A DNA stretch of 64,000 nt from the NCBI RefSeq assembly GCF_034931025.1, contig NZ_JAYGIL010000018.1:1-64000 (forward strand), written 5' to 3'. Made by a program: the position numbers and the translations under genes. The notes beneath the pieces were generated by a model that saw only the letters and a program-made list of their open reading frames with translations, did not search any database and was not told the origin of the DNA. Of the stretch, positions 51,022-59,795 are shown piece after piece (position 1 is the first letter of the stretch; each line of letters starts with the position of its first letter). The stretch comes from Arcicella gelida (GTDB taxonomy: Bacteria > Bacteroidota > Bacteroidia > Cytophagales > Spirosomataceae).

Positions 51022-52323
51022 CTAACTTATCACCAAAGACAATACTGCAAAGGCATCAATCACCCAAAGAGCCATTGAAACTTCTTTGTGTTTTCCTGTG
51101 AATACTTTGATGATTGTCCAAGCAAGAAAACCCCAAATAATTCCTTGTGTGATGGAGTAAGAAAAAGGAATCAGTACTAAAGCCAAAAAAGCAGGAATGG
51201 CATCATCCATTTTCGACCAGTTGATTTTAGTAATGGGTTTCATCATAAATACTCCGACAAGTATTAAAGCTGGTGCCGTAGCAATGGAAGGAATTACCGA
51301 TAATAAAGGGGATAAAAACATAAAAGGCAAAAACAAAACTCCAGCCGTAATAGCAGTTAAACCTCTTCGTCCGCCTTGTTCAATACCCACAGCCGATTCT
51401 ATATAAGCCGTTCCGGGACTTGTTCCTAAAATTCCGCCAAGTAAAGTAGCGACAGCATCCGTCAATAAAGACTGCTTGATATTGCGTGGTTCGCCACTTT
51501 CATCATATAAGTAAGCCGCCTCTGCCAATCCTACAAAAGTAGAAAGGCTATCAAACATATCGGTAAATACAAAAGCAAAAATGATAGGAAACAAAGCAAA
51601 TTTGAAAGAGCCAATAATATCTAATTGAAAAAGTAAACTAAAATCTGGCGAAGCGATAAGTCCGTTCCAATTGACTAAAGTTTTTTGTCCGAAATTAATA
51701 GCTGAAGCATCTCCCCAAATTCTTCCGATAGGAATTGCCAACAAAGTAGTAATAACGATACCGATGATAATTGCTCCTTTTACTTCACGCACTACCAAAA
51801 CGGCAGTCAGCAACAAACCAATTAAAAAAGTAATGACAATAGGATTATGAAAACTGGCAATGCTCACCAAAGTAGCAGGATTTGAAACGATAAAATGTGC
51901 ATTTTCAAAACCAATCAAACTAATAAACAAGCCAATCCCAGCAGAAATCGCAAAACGAAGTGGTTTGGGAATCGCCTTTACGATATAAGTACGCAAATTA
52001 AAAATAGACAAAAGCAAGAAAAAAACGCCTGCCCAAAACACTGCTCCCAAAGCTACTTGGTAAGAAATTCCCATGCCTTTTACCGCCGTAAAGGTAAAAA
52101 AGGCATTCATCCCCATGCCAGGAGCAACCACAATGGGATTTTTGGCATACAATCCCATCATCAAACTACAAAAGAATGAAAGTAGAACTGTAGCCGTAAG
52201 CACAGCATCAAAAGGCATTCCAGCTTGGGAAAGTATAGAAGGATTGACGACGATAATATACATCGTTGCCAAAAAGGAACTTATGCCTGCAAGTATTTCA
52301 GTTTTTTTAGTTGTTGGTGACAT
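51022..52323 (-). CDS. NCS2 family purine permease (AzgA-like)
   Basis: 433 residues with about 12 to 14 transmembrane helices. Segments such as EILAGISSFLATMYIIVVNPSILSQAGMP, MGLYAKNPIVVAPGMGMNAFFTFT, FVFTDMFDSLSTFVGLAEAA and GTSPGTAYIESAVGIEQGGRRGLTAI place it in the AzgA/GhxP/PurP branch, which imports hypoxanthine, guanine or adenine with protons. The gene is first of a probable pair with the exported nucleosidase. Regulation is not evident; no purine riboswitch-like structure was recognised upstream. Confidence 0.92.
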   Translation of the reverse strand: MSPTTKKTEILAGISSFLATMYIIVVNPSILSQAGMPFDAVLTATVLLSFFCSLMMGLYAKNPIVVAPGMGMNAFFTFTAVKGMGISYQVALGAVFWAGVFFLLLSIFNLRTYIVKAIPKPLRFAISAGIGLFISLIGFENAHFIVSNPATLVSIASFHNPIVITFLIGLLLTAVLVVREVKGAIIIGIVITTLLAIPIGRIWGDASAINFGQKTLVNWNGLIASPDFSLLFQLDIIGSFKFALFPIIFAFVFTDMFDSLSTFVGLAEAAYLYDESGEPRNIKQSLLTDAVATLLGGILGTSPGTAYIESAVGIEQGGRRGLTAITAGVLFLPFMFLSPLLSVIPSIATAPALILVGVFMMKPITKINWSKMDDAIPAFLALVLIPFSYSITQGIIWGFLAWTIIKVFTGKHKEVSMALWVIDAFAVLSLVIS

Positions 52324-52447
52324 ATAATAAGGTTTTTGTCTAAAAATAAGTATTGTTCCTCAGAATGACAATAAGAATGAACTATCAAACTTTAAATATG
52401 ATTTTGTGAAAAACGTACTCAATGAATTATTTTTATTAAATTTCACG

Positions 52448-52891
52448 ATGCAATACTTCTTTATGTTTTTGGCTTTTCTTTGCGGAGTGGTTTTTCCGAT
52501 ACAAGCTGGACTGAATGGTAAAATGACTAAAATTGTTGAAAACCCAATTTTGGCGGCTTTTTTATCATTCTTAACAGGTTTAATTACTTTGGGCGTTTAT
52601 GCTATCATCACAAAAGTGCCTCTCAAGCAAATTACTCATGCACAAAACGCACCTTGGTATGTTTGGTTTGCGGGAGTTTTGGGAGCTTTTTATGTGAGTA
52701 CAGTCGTAATTTTGATTCCAAGATTGGGCGTAGCATTTACTTTTGGCTTAATTGTAGCAGGACAAATGGTAATTTCTATGGCTTTAGACCATTTCGGATT
52801 GTTTGATTTACCCGTAAAACCTATTTCGCTCGGTAAAATCATTGGAGCTATTTTATTAATCATCGCTGTTGTGTTAATTCGTAAGTTTTAA
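52448..52891 (+). CDS. DMT family transporter, YdcZ/DUF606 type
   Basis: 147 residues with five hydrophobic helices, half the size of a ten-helix EamA protein, as in the DUF606 (YdcZ) family. MQYFFMFLAFLCGVVFPIQAGLNGKM and GALGAFYVSTVVILIPRLGVAFTFGLIVAGQMVISMALDHFG-like segments are typical, as is the closing GKIIGAILLIIAVVLIRKF. Probably dimeric. Substrate unknown. The start at 52448 avoids an upstream extension (in-frame from 52406) that is not family-like. Confidence 0.88.
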   Translation: MQYFFMFLAFLCGVVFPIQAGLNGKMTKIVENPILAAFLSFLTGLITLGVYAIITKVPLKQITHAQNAPWYVWFAGVLGAFYVSTVVILIPRLGVAFTFGLIVAGQMVISMALDHFGLFDLPVKPISLGKIIGAILLIIAVVLIRKF

Positions 52892-52966
52892 ACTGTTGTG
52901 ATACCGATTTTGCTATTTTTTCGTTAAAATAGCATTGTGTTTAAAATCATTAAAGCATTGTCACTG

Positions 52967-53161
52967 ATGAAAAAATTAATTCTTCTTACCGTTCTTTTCT
53001 CTTGTGTACAAGTTGAAAGTGAAGCATTTACTACAAGTGCTACAAAAACTACTATTGCAGAAAGTCAATCACATTCGAGCTTAAAAACGAAGCGTCGCCG
53101 TAAAAAAGGCTTTCTTTGGGGAATCTTCAAGAAAAAAGATTGTGGCTGTCCGAAGCATTAA
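52967..53161 (+). CDS. Small secreted basic protein with Cys-rich tail
   Basis: 64 residues: a signal peptide (MKKLILLTVLFSCVQVESEA), a Ser/Thr-rich stretch, then a strongly basic end, KTKRRRKKGFLWGIFKKKDCGCPKH. No named family recognised. Other Bacteroidota genomes encode small proteins with a similar basic Lys/Arg block and a C-terminal CxCP ending; this is from memory and unverified. The mix of basic, aromatic and Cys residues could fit membrane or peptidoglycan binding (inference). It lies between a DMT transporter and an AraC regulator. Confidence 0.55.
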   Translation: MKKLILLTVLFSCVQVESEAFTTSATKTTIAESQSHSSLKTKRRRKKGFLWGIFKKKDCGCPKH

Positions 53162-53262
53162 TCATTTTTCATTTTGATTGATTTTTTATGGTTTTTTAGT
53201 AAAATATGTGCATTTTTACCTTAAAACTTTGGTTTTCAATCAATTCGATAAAATTACAACAA

Positions 53263-54165
53263 ATGAAAGCTTCTTTTGAACAATTGAGCGATTCATCGAA
53301 TAGCTCGATTTTCTTCAAACAATTAAGTTATTCTTATTTTGATGCTCCTTTTCATTTTCATCCAGAATTTGAACTTACTTTGATTGTAAAAAGTGAAGGA
53401 AAACGTTTTGTAGGAACAAATGTGGCTGATTTTCAAGCTGGTGATTTGGTTTTGTTAGGTCCAAACATTCCACATTGCTGGAAAAACGATGGAATCGGCC
53501 CTGAAGACTCTTCACAAGCTATTGTTGTGCAATTTAAAGAAGAAATTTGGGGCGAAATGTTTTTTAAAAATCAAGAAACAGAACCCATCAGAATACTCCT
53601 TGAAAAAGCTAAACAAGGACTACAAATTACAGGAAAAACGAGAGATAGAATTGCGAAGGAAATGGTTTTTCTTTTGAACGTCCCTCCTTTTCAGCGAATG
53701 CTTGGTTTGTTAGATTTATTAAATACAGTCGCCATTTCCAATGATTTAAAATTGATTGAAAGCGAACCCAAACAATTTGAAATGTCGGCAGTGGATTTAG
53801 ATAGAATCAATAAAATCTACGCTTATGTTATCGAAAATTACACGCAAGAACTTCATTTAGAAACCGCCGCCCATTTGGCGAGCATGACAGAAACGGCTTT
53901 TTGTAGATATTTCAAGAAAATCACTAAGAAAACTTTCTTAGATTTAGTAACCGAATACCGTATCAAACACGCTTGTAATTTATTAGCTAATTCTGAAAAA
54001 CAAGTAGCCGAAGTTTGTTTTGAAAGTGGTTTTGGAAACATTTCACACTTCAACAAACAGTTCAAACAAGTAACAGGACAAAGCCCGCTTGGTTACAGAA
54101 AAGTATTTTTGGCAAAAGCCGCTTTTATTAGAAGTGAAAGATGGGTGAAAGCTAGCTCTCAATAG
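53263..54165 (+). CDS. AraC family transcriptional regulator
   Basis: 300 residues from MKASFEQLSDSSNSS. The N-terminal cupin domain is well formed: FDAPFHFHPEFELTLIVKSEGKRFVG, then FQAGDLVLLGPNIPHCW, with several His that may bind a metal or ligand. The C-terminal AraC domain (about 190-288) shows ETAAHLASMTETAFCRYFKKITKKTFLDLVTEYRI and VCFESGFGNISHFNKQFKQVTGQSPLGYRK. This cupin-AraC pairing is common in regulators of sugar use. Its stop overlaps the end of the convergent RDD gene by 14 bp. Targets unknown. Confidence 0.9.
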   Translation: MKASFEQLSDSSNSSIFFKQLSYSYFDAPFHFHPEFELTLIVKSEGKRFVGTNVADFQAGDLVLLGPNIPHCWKNDGIGPEDSSQAIVVQFKEEIWGEMFFKNQETEPIRILLEKAKQGLQITGKTRDRIAKEMVFLLNVPPFQRMLGLLDLLNTVAISNDLKLIESEPKQFEMSAVDLDRINKIYAYVIENYTQELHLETAAHLASMTETAFCRYFKKITKKTFLDLVTEYRIKHACNLLANSEKQVAEVCFESGFGNISHFNKQFKQVTGQSPLGYRKVFLAKAAFIRSERWVKASSQ

Positions 54166-54877
54166 TGGTTAAATAAGTATGGTCTTTTAGTACTTGTTTC
54201 AAAAAATCGGCATCGTTCAAATCAGTACTAACTCCCATTACTTCTTTTACTTTTTCGGTTGCTTCTTCAAGCAGTTGATGATTATGTTCTCCCTTTTTCA
54301 AAACGGCTCTCAAAGTAATAATATCTTGGTCGGATAAAATACTTACTGCTGGAAACACGACTTGATAATTCTCAAAAATACTTTCCTGACGAAGCTGTTC
54401 TAAACTTACCAATGGTTTAATTTTCACTACGGCAGTACCTGCGGCAATATCCCCAAATCTTTGTCCTTTCCCATTTGCAGCAGCAGTAATTAATGCAACT
54501 ACAGAGCCAAAAAGCATGGTATCCACCAGTCTAAAAAGCCAGCGCATTAAGTAGGAACCCAAAGTAGGTTGTGTGCCATAAAGGTTAATTACCCTTATTT
54601 TCATCGCTCTTTTCCCAATACTTTGTCCATTCATGAATACTTCAAAAAGTAAATCATAACACATAATTGGTAAAATAAGAAAGACAAATAAAATAATGAT
54701 GCCTAAAATATTATCATCAAAAGAAGAATCTAAGCCTGAAAAGACAAGCATATACAAAGTTCCCCAAGCAAAAAAAATAATCCAGTCGATAATATGAGCT
54801 AAGATACGGTCGCCAACACTTGCAGGTGTAAAGTCTAATGCAACATTTTGTGTGGTTTGAATGCGTATTTTACTCAT
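54152..54877 (-). CDS. RDD family membrane protein
   Basis: 241 residues from MSKIRIQTTQNVALDFTPAS. The N-terminal half is an RDD domain with paired helices: GDRILAHIIDWIIFFAWGTLYML, a second helix around IIILFVFLILPIMCYDLLFEVFMNGQSIGKRAMKIRVIN and RWLFRLVDTML. The remaining ~90 residues are cytoplasmic and helical. It is divergent from the SpoIIM-like gene (172-bp gap). RDD proteins commonly accompany SpoIIM, DUF4129 and MoxR genes, so it belongs to that cluster functionally. Molecular role unknown. Confidence 0.88.
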   Translation of the reverse strand: MSKIRIQTTQNVALDFTPASVGDRILAHIIDWIIFFAWGTLYMLVFSGLDSSFDDNILGIIILFVFLILPIMCYDLLFEVFMNGQSIGKRAMKIRVINLYGTQPTLGSYLMRWLFRLVDTMLFGSVVALITAAANGKGQRFGDIAAGTAVVKIKPLVSLEQLRQESIFENYQVVFPAVSILSDQDIITLRAVLKKGEHNHQLLEEATEKVKEVMGVSTDLNDADFLKQVLKDHTYLTTIES

Positions 54878-55048
54878 TGTTAATTTTTTAAGGCTGAGAA
54901 TATGTATTAATTTACCTAAAACTAAGAAAAGTTTTTGATGCAAAAAAGCTAGTAGTGTGGCAACTTTCAGAAAGTTTTGTAACTTTCCGAAAGTTAGCAG
55001 AGAGAAGCATTTCAAACAAATTTTATTTATAAGCCCTAATTTACTTTC

Positions 55049-56017
55049 ATGCGGGAAGCCCTATTTAAAAAGCATAACCTCGACAAATGGCAGGAATTTG
55101 AGGAAGACGCTCGGAATGTCAACCCTGATATACTTTCTGAAAGATTTATAGCCTTGACAGACGACCTAGCCTATGCTCGTACTTTCTATCCGGATTCTCC
55201 TACTACAAAATATTTGAATGGTTTAACATCAAGTCTTTTTAGTAAAATCTATGCGAATAAACGTGAAAAGGCGAATCGCTTTATTACTTTCTGGAAAGTA
55301 GAATTACCTTTTTTGTTTTATCAATCTCAGAAACAATTACTTTTTTCATTTATTATTTTCACAATTTCGGCTTTGATTGGTGCCGTTTCGGCGGCTTATG
55401 ATGATTCATTTGCCCGTTTGATTTTAGGGAATGAATATGTAGAAATGACTTTAGAAAATGTAGAAAAAGGAGATCCATTAGCAGTTTATGGAAATCAGGA
55501 TGAAATCTCCATGTTTTTTCTCATTACCATCAATAATATCAGGGTTTCGTTTATCACTTTTGTCATGGGTATTTTCTTCTCTGTTGGTACAGGATATTTC
55601 TTGATTTTCAATGGAATCATGGTGGGTGTTTTTCAATACTTCTGTTATCAACACGGTTTTTTAGAAACCTCTTTGTTAACAATTTGGCTTCATGGTACAC
55701 TTGAAATCTCGTCTATTGTTATTGCTGGTTGTGCAGGTCTGGTAATGGGCAATAGTTTATTGTTTCCTAAAACTTTTACTCGACTTGCATCATTTAAAAA
55801 AGGAGCAAAACAAGGCTTAAAAATTATTATCGGCTTAGTTCCTTTGTTTATTACTGCTGGTTTTATCGAAAGTTTTCTTACTCGTAAACATCTTTCTCTG
55901 ATACCAAGTATGATGATTATTTTGCCATCAGCACTGTTTATTATCTGGTATTTTGTAGTTTATCCTATACAATTAAACCGTTTTTCTAATGAAAAATTCA
56001 TCAAAAATAGTCTTTGA
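55049..56017 (+). CDS. SpoIIM (stage II sporulation M)-like membrane protein
   Basis: 322 residues. A helical cytoplasmic lead (about 1-95) is followed by a SpoIIM-type membrane domain with six or so helices. NNIRVSFITFVMGIFFSVGTGYFLIFNGIMVGVFQYF and WLHGTLEISSIVIAGCAGLVMGNSLLFP are characteristic. Non-sporulating bacteria keep this family in MoxR/DUF58 clusters, where its function is unproven. Its last 29 bp overlap the next gene, suggesting translational coupling. Confidence 0.9.
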   Translation: MREALFKKHNLDKWQEFEEDARNVNPDILSERFIALTDDLAYARTFYPDSPTTKYLNGLTSSLFSKIYANKREKANRFITFWKVELPFLFYQSQKQLLFSFIIFTISALIGAVSAAYDDSFARLILGNEYVEMTLENVEKGDPLAVYGNQDEISMFFLITINNIRVSFITFVMGIFFSVGTGYFLIFNGIMVGVFQYFCYQHGFLETSLLTIWLHGTLEISSIVIAGCAGLVMGNSLLFPKTFTRLASFKKGAKQGLKIIIGLVPLFITAGFIESFLTRKHLSLIPSMMIILPSALFIIWYFVVYPIQLNRFSNEKFIKNSL

Positions 56018-56999
56018 ACAAGAGCGTGATTTCAGTGACAAAATCAATGTTACTTTTAATTTTGTTACTGCCAATTTTAAACCTTTGTGTTTGTCTTTGT
56101 TATACTTAACTGGTCCGTTGGTGCTAATTGGTGGTATTTTTAGTGGTTTGGTACAAATTGCAGCTTTAGAAGTAGGAGGACTTGCACAAGGACAAAGTCC
56201 AGAAGGTACAAATCCCGCAGAGATTTTCGGAGAAATTATTGGTAAAAACACAGCTTACTTATTATCCGCAAATTACTTTTTTGCCTTGCTATTTATCTTT
56301 TTAGCAACGATTATGGTTGCGGCTACGGTTTACGCATTTTTTATCGAATACCAAGATTCGGAAGACCCAAAAAACATTACTGTACCAATGATTTGGGAAC
56401 GAGTAAAAAGTTTATTTCTACCCATTCTTGCAAGTATTTTGAGTGTTACAATCGCATTATTGGTTATAGTATTAGCTTTTGTTCTTTTTATAAGTTTAAT
56501 CAGTTCGGGTGCGGGTTCTGGGGTTGGAGCAAACTTGTCTATTTTCTTAACTGGCATGCTCTGTTTTATCACAATTTTGTATTTAGGAATAATTTTTATT
56601 TTAAATACACCAATTATAGCTTTTGAAGGAATTGGCACTTGGGAAGCATTTGGCAGAGCCAATTATCTGATTCAGCAAAAATGGTGGTCAACATTTGGAC
56701 TGATGGTCATTTTTGCCATTATCAATTACTTTCTTTCTTTAATTTTTTCTGCTCCGTCTATCATTATTACTTTTCTGAAAATATTTAAAGTAGGGGCTGG
56801 TGGTACAGGAAACATTCCTATCATTATTGCAACCATTTTTGCGACCATCGGGCGTGTATTAATTTCCTCATTAACTTATGTGGCATTAAGTTTTCAATAC
56901 TTTAATTTGGTGGAAAGAAGAGATGGAAACTCTTTAAAATCTCAAATTTCAGGTATTGGTCAGAAGAAAACATTTGAAAATGAAGATGAAGAATATTAG
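55989..56999 (+). CDS. Multi-pass membrane protein of the SpoIIM/MoxR cluster (unknown)
   Basis: 336 residues with about six hydrophobic segments, including LCLSLLYLTGPLVLIGGIFSGLV, FFALLFIFLATIMVAATVYAFF and ASILSVTIALLVIVLAFVLFISLIS. No family signature that I can name; the FGRANYLIQQKWWSTFGLMVIFAIINYFLSLIF part recalls the membrane domains of glycerophosphodiester phosphodiesterases or DUF975-like proteins, weakly. It starts within the SpoIIM gene and itself overlaps the DUF4129 gene start by about 20 bp, so all three are translationally linked. It is probably a structural component of the same membrane complex (inference). Confidence 0.75.
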   Translation: MKNSSKIVFEQERDFSDKINVTFNFVTANFKPLCLSLLYLTGPLVLIGGIFSGLVQIAALEVGGLAQGQSPEGTNPAEIFGEIIGKNTAYLLSANYFFALLFIFLATIMVAATVYAFFIEYQDSEDPKNITVPMIWERVKSLFLPILASILSVTIALLVIVLAFVLFISLISSGAGSGVGANLSIFLTGMLCFITILYLGIIFILNTPIIAFEGIGTWEAFGRANYLIQQKWWSTFGLMVIFAIINYFLSLIFSAPSIIITFLKIFKVGAGGTGNIPIIIATIFATIGRVLISSLTYVALSFQYFNLVERRDGNSLKSQISGIGQKKTFENEDEEY

Positions 57000-57690
57000 A
57001 TTGTATTATCACATTTTTATCAATACAATATTACTTTCGGCTTTCTTTGGCTTCAATACTTTTGCAGATACTACAAAAGTAATTGTGAGAAAACCAAGCG
57101 AAAGTCAGATGAGTACTTTCAAAAAACTAAAAGATTATCAATACGGCACAGAACAAGTAAATTATGTAGATACTTGGTGGAGGCGTTTTCTCCGTGAACT
57201 TTATGATTGGTTTTCAGAAAGGTTTTCAGGCGTTGGTAACCCTGATATGTGGAAAGCTGTTGCTTACTTTTTTGTAGCAGCAGTCGTTGTTTTTATCATT
57301 TTGAAATTGATAGGCGTTGATTTTGATGGACTTTTCAAGAAGAAATCTAAGTATAATATTCCTTATCAAACCGTTCAAGAAGACATTCATCAAATAGATT
57401 TTAATGAAGCCATTGCTGAAGCTGTACTTCAAAAAAATTATCGTTTAGCCGTGCGGTTATATTATTTGAAAGCATTGAAAGAATTGAGTGATGCAGGTTT
57501 GATTCATTGGCAAATCAATAAAACCAATCAATCTTACGTTTATGAATTACAATCTTCGCAACTTAATGCTAGTTTTAATCAGGTAACACGCCAATTTGAA
57601 TATACTTGGTACGGCGATTTCCCGATTGATGAAGCACATTTCTTAGAGATTCGAGATTCATTTTTAACATTCAGTAATCAAATTAATTAA
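56980..57690 (+). CDS. DUF4129 domain-containing protein
   Basis: About 236 residues from the ATG at 56980 (a second ATG follows two codons later). A signal/anchor (IFINTILLSAFFGFNTFA), a short outside part with a WWRRFLRELYDWFSERF amphipathic stretch, one transmembrane helix (about 100-120, WKAVAYFFVAAVVVFIILKLIG), and a cytoplasmic DUF4129 domain at the end (NYRLAVRLYYLKALKELSDAGLIHWQINKTNQSYVYEL ... ARQFEYTWYG-like). DUF4129 proteins sit next to MoxR ATPases throughout bacteria; function unproven. Confidence 0.87.
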   Translation: MKMKNIRLYYHIFINTILLSAFFGFNTFADTTKVIVRKPSESQMSTFKKLKDYQYGTEQVNYVDTWWRRFLRELYDWFSERFSGVGNPDMWKAVAYFFVAAVVVFIILKLIGVDFDGLFKKKSKYNIPYQTVQEDIHQIDFNEAIAEAVLQKNYRLAVRLYYLKALKELSDAGLIHWQINKTNQSYVYELQSSQLNASFNQVTRQFEYTWYGDFPIDEAHFLEIRDSFLTFSNQIN

Positions 57691-57722
57691 TACGATTCAC
57701 AATCTAAATCGTACATAAAAAT

Positions 57723-58280
57723 ATGAAATATCTAGGTTCAGTTACTTTCTTCTTGATTTTAGTATTTATTGCATTTTCATCTTTCAAACCTTCTTCGCAA
57801 ACCAATAAAGTTCAAGATGAAGGCGATGATTATGATACACTCGACTATTACACAATGAGTGTTTCAGGCATTAAATTAGCGAGTAATTACGGTGCAATTT
57901 TAGACAAGTTAGGTTCGCCAGATTCAGTAACAAAAGAGGAAACCCAAGATGCACAACTATCAAATCATTTTGAAATGTACTTCTACGGAAAAGATACTTT
58001 CTTTGTGATGGATGAAACCGTAAGTGGTTTCGATTTAAAAACGCCAAAGTTCAAAATCGACAATTTAGATTTAAAAGTTGGTGATGCGATGGCGAAAGTA
58101 AAAAAGCGTTTTCCAAAATCATACAAACTTCGTGACGTTGATAATTCTGTTGAAGATTGGATTACAACAGTAAGCATAAGGTTTGGAACAAGTGATTCTT
58201 TTCTGGAAATTACAGTACAAAACGATAAAATTATCAGCCTAACAACCATCACCGACGATGGTAGCGATTCAGAAGAGTAA
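57723..58280 (+). CDS. Hypothetical exported protein of the MoxR cluster
   Basis: 185 residues. N-terminal hydrophobic segment (SVTFFLILVFIAFSSF) without a lipobox, then a soluble domain: ISGIKLASNYGAILDKLGSPDSV-like and a second LKVGDAMAKVKKRFPKSY motif. Two such IXXGX-x-ΦXXΦGXP-like turns recall the BamE/SmpA fold, which is only a suggestion. The tail is acidic (DDGSDSEE). It is tightly packed between DUF4129 and DUF4350 genes (32 and 2 bp), so it is likely a real component of this operon. Confidence 0.7.
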   Translation: MKYLGSVTFFLILVFIAFSSFKPSSQTNKVQDEGDDYDTLDYYTMSVSGIKLASNYGAILDKLGSPDSVTKEETQDAQLSNHFEMYFYGKDTFFVMDETVSGFDLKTPKFKIDNLDLKVGDAMAKVKKRFPKSYKLRDVDNSVEDWITTVSIRFGTSDSFLEITVQNDKIISLTTITDDGSDSEE

Positions 58281-58282
58281 GC

Positions 58283-59539
58283 ATGAAAAAACACCGTTTG
58301 TATCTTCTAATCCTTTTTTCAACCGTTCTTGGATTCGTTTTGGTAGAAATCTACAAACCAAAACCCATAGATTGGACTCAGACTTATTCAAGTAAGGACA
58401 AAATTCCTTATGGGTGCGAGCTATTGTATCAACTGCTTCCAACAGTATTTAGAAATCAACGAATATCCGACAGCAAAGTACCTATTTACCACAAAAGTGC
58501 GGATTGGAAAAATCGAAAAAGTAATTATATCTATGTTTATCAGTACTTCAGAGCAGATTCTGTCAACCTCATAAAGTTGTTAGCGTATGTTGGTGCTGGT
58601 AATAATGCTTTTATCGCTGCCGAAGATTTTTATGGACTAAACGATACGCTACATTTTGAAACGACTTACCTTCAGAAATTCACAAAAGATTCTTTGAGTA
58701 TTGATTTTGAAAACCCGACGCTCAAGCCGAATAAACCTTATCTTTATCACCATCAATCAATTGGAAGTTATTTTTCTCTTGATTTACCGAAGGATAGTTC
58801 GAAGAAAGTAATCGTCAAAACCAATGCTGAAATTTTGGGTAAAAACTATGATGGTAAACCCAATTTTATCAAAATAGGTTTTGGCAAAGGAGCTTTTTAC
58901 TTGAGTACGGTTCCTAAAGCTTTTTCAAACTTTTATTTGGTGAAAGATAATAATGCAGATTATGCTTTTAAGGCACTTTCGTACTTGCCCGAAAATCAAG
59001 TGTTTTGGGATGAATATGTGAGCATCGTTAGCTTTGGGAAAATGGACAGAAGTATTCTGAAAGCTAAATATGCAAAAGGCGAAGACGACAATATTGATAC
59101 TTCTCCCTTCAAGTTTATTGTCAGTCAGCCAGCCTTAAAATGGGCTTATTTTATTACTTTAGCATCGTTGTGTATTTACTTGATTTTTGAAGGAAAACGG
59201 AAACAAAGAATTATTCCAATTATTGAAACGCCACAAAATACTTCATTGGCTTTTGTAGAAACAATTGGTGCTTTGTATTATAATCAAAAAGACCATCAAG
59301 CTATTTCAGCGAAGAAAACTGCTTACTTATTAGCGTATATCAGGAATAAATTCCACCTGAAAACAACAGTAATCGACCAAGAATTTAGAGATGATTTAAG
59401 TAGAAAAACTAATTTAACTATCGCTGAAATCAACGAACTTTTTGACTACGTAGCAAGTATCCAAGCCAGTGAAAAAGTAACAGAAAAAGACTTAATCAAA
59501 TTGAATAAGTATATTGAAGATTTTTATACAAAAACCTGA
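58283..59539 (+). CDS. DUF4350 domain-containing protein
   Basis: 418 residues. One N-terminal membrane helix (LYLLILFSTVLGFVLVEIY), then a periplasmic DUF4350 domain beginning IDWTQTYSSKDKIPYGCELLYQLLP, with the glutamine-amidotransferase-like core (AGNNAFIAAEDF ... GKGAFYLSTVPKAFSNFYLV). A second membrane helix (about 292-308, WAYFITLASLCIYLIFEG) leads to a cytoplasmic helical tail. It usually accompanies DUF4129 and MoxR. It starts 2 bp after the preceding gene. Function unknown. Confidence 0.88.
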   Translation: MKKHRLYLLILFSTVLGFVLVEIYKPKPIDWTQTYSSKDKIPYGCELLYQLLPTVFRNQRISDSKVPIYHKSADWKNRKSNYIYVYQYFRADSVNLIKLLAYVGAGNNAFIAAEDFYGLNDTLHFETTYLQKFTKDSLSIDFENPTLKPNKPYLYHHQSIGSYFSLDLPKDSSKKVIVKTNAEILGKNYDGKPNFIKIGFGKGAFYLSTVPKAFSNFYLVKDNNADYAFKALSYLPENQVFWDEYVSIVSFGKMDRSILKAKYAKGEDDNIDTSPFKFIVSQPALKWAYFITLASLCIYLIFEGKRKQRIIPIIETPQNTSLAFVETIGALYYNQKDHQAISAKKTAYLLAYIRNKFHLKTTVIDQEFRDDLSRKTNLTIAEINELFDYVASIQASEKVTEKDLIKLNKYIEDFYTKT

Positions 59540-59795
59540 TTTTGAATTATTCATTAATACTGTACGAAAGATTCAATAAATAATCAAAATGTTTCTTAAA
59601 CTAATAATTTCTTGTAGTGGCAATTCCTTGCGGTTGCCTCACTTGAAACGGCAACCGCAAGGGATTGCCAATAAGTTTAGGCTGAGGAGTAATTTTACCC
59701 TTTTAAGAGTTGTTTTTCAATAAAATTGGTTGTTACAAACCTTCGTACAGTTCTAATTACACATATATAATTCACACACTCACAATTAAGAAACG
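59540..59795. other. Spacer between DUF4350 and MoxR genes
   Basis: 256 bp; contains a REP-like palindrome pair (59614-59670) and otherwise AT-rich sequence. The size of the gap suggests that the MoxR gene may have its own promoter or depend on read-through. Confidence 0.6.
59614..59670. repeat. REP-like palindrome pair
   Basis: TGGCAATTCCTTGCGGTTGCC (59618-59638) and its inverted copy (59650-59670) match at 20 of 21 positions around an 11-nt loop. The left arm is preceded by GTAG (59614-59617), as in the arms at 24534 and 24681, and shares CCTTGCGGTTRCC with them. Confidence 0.7.
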
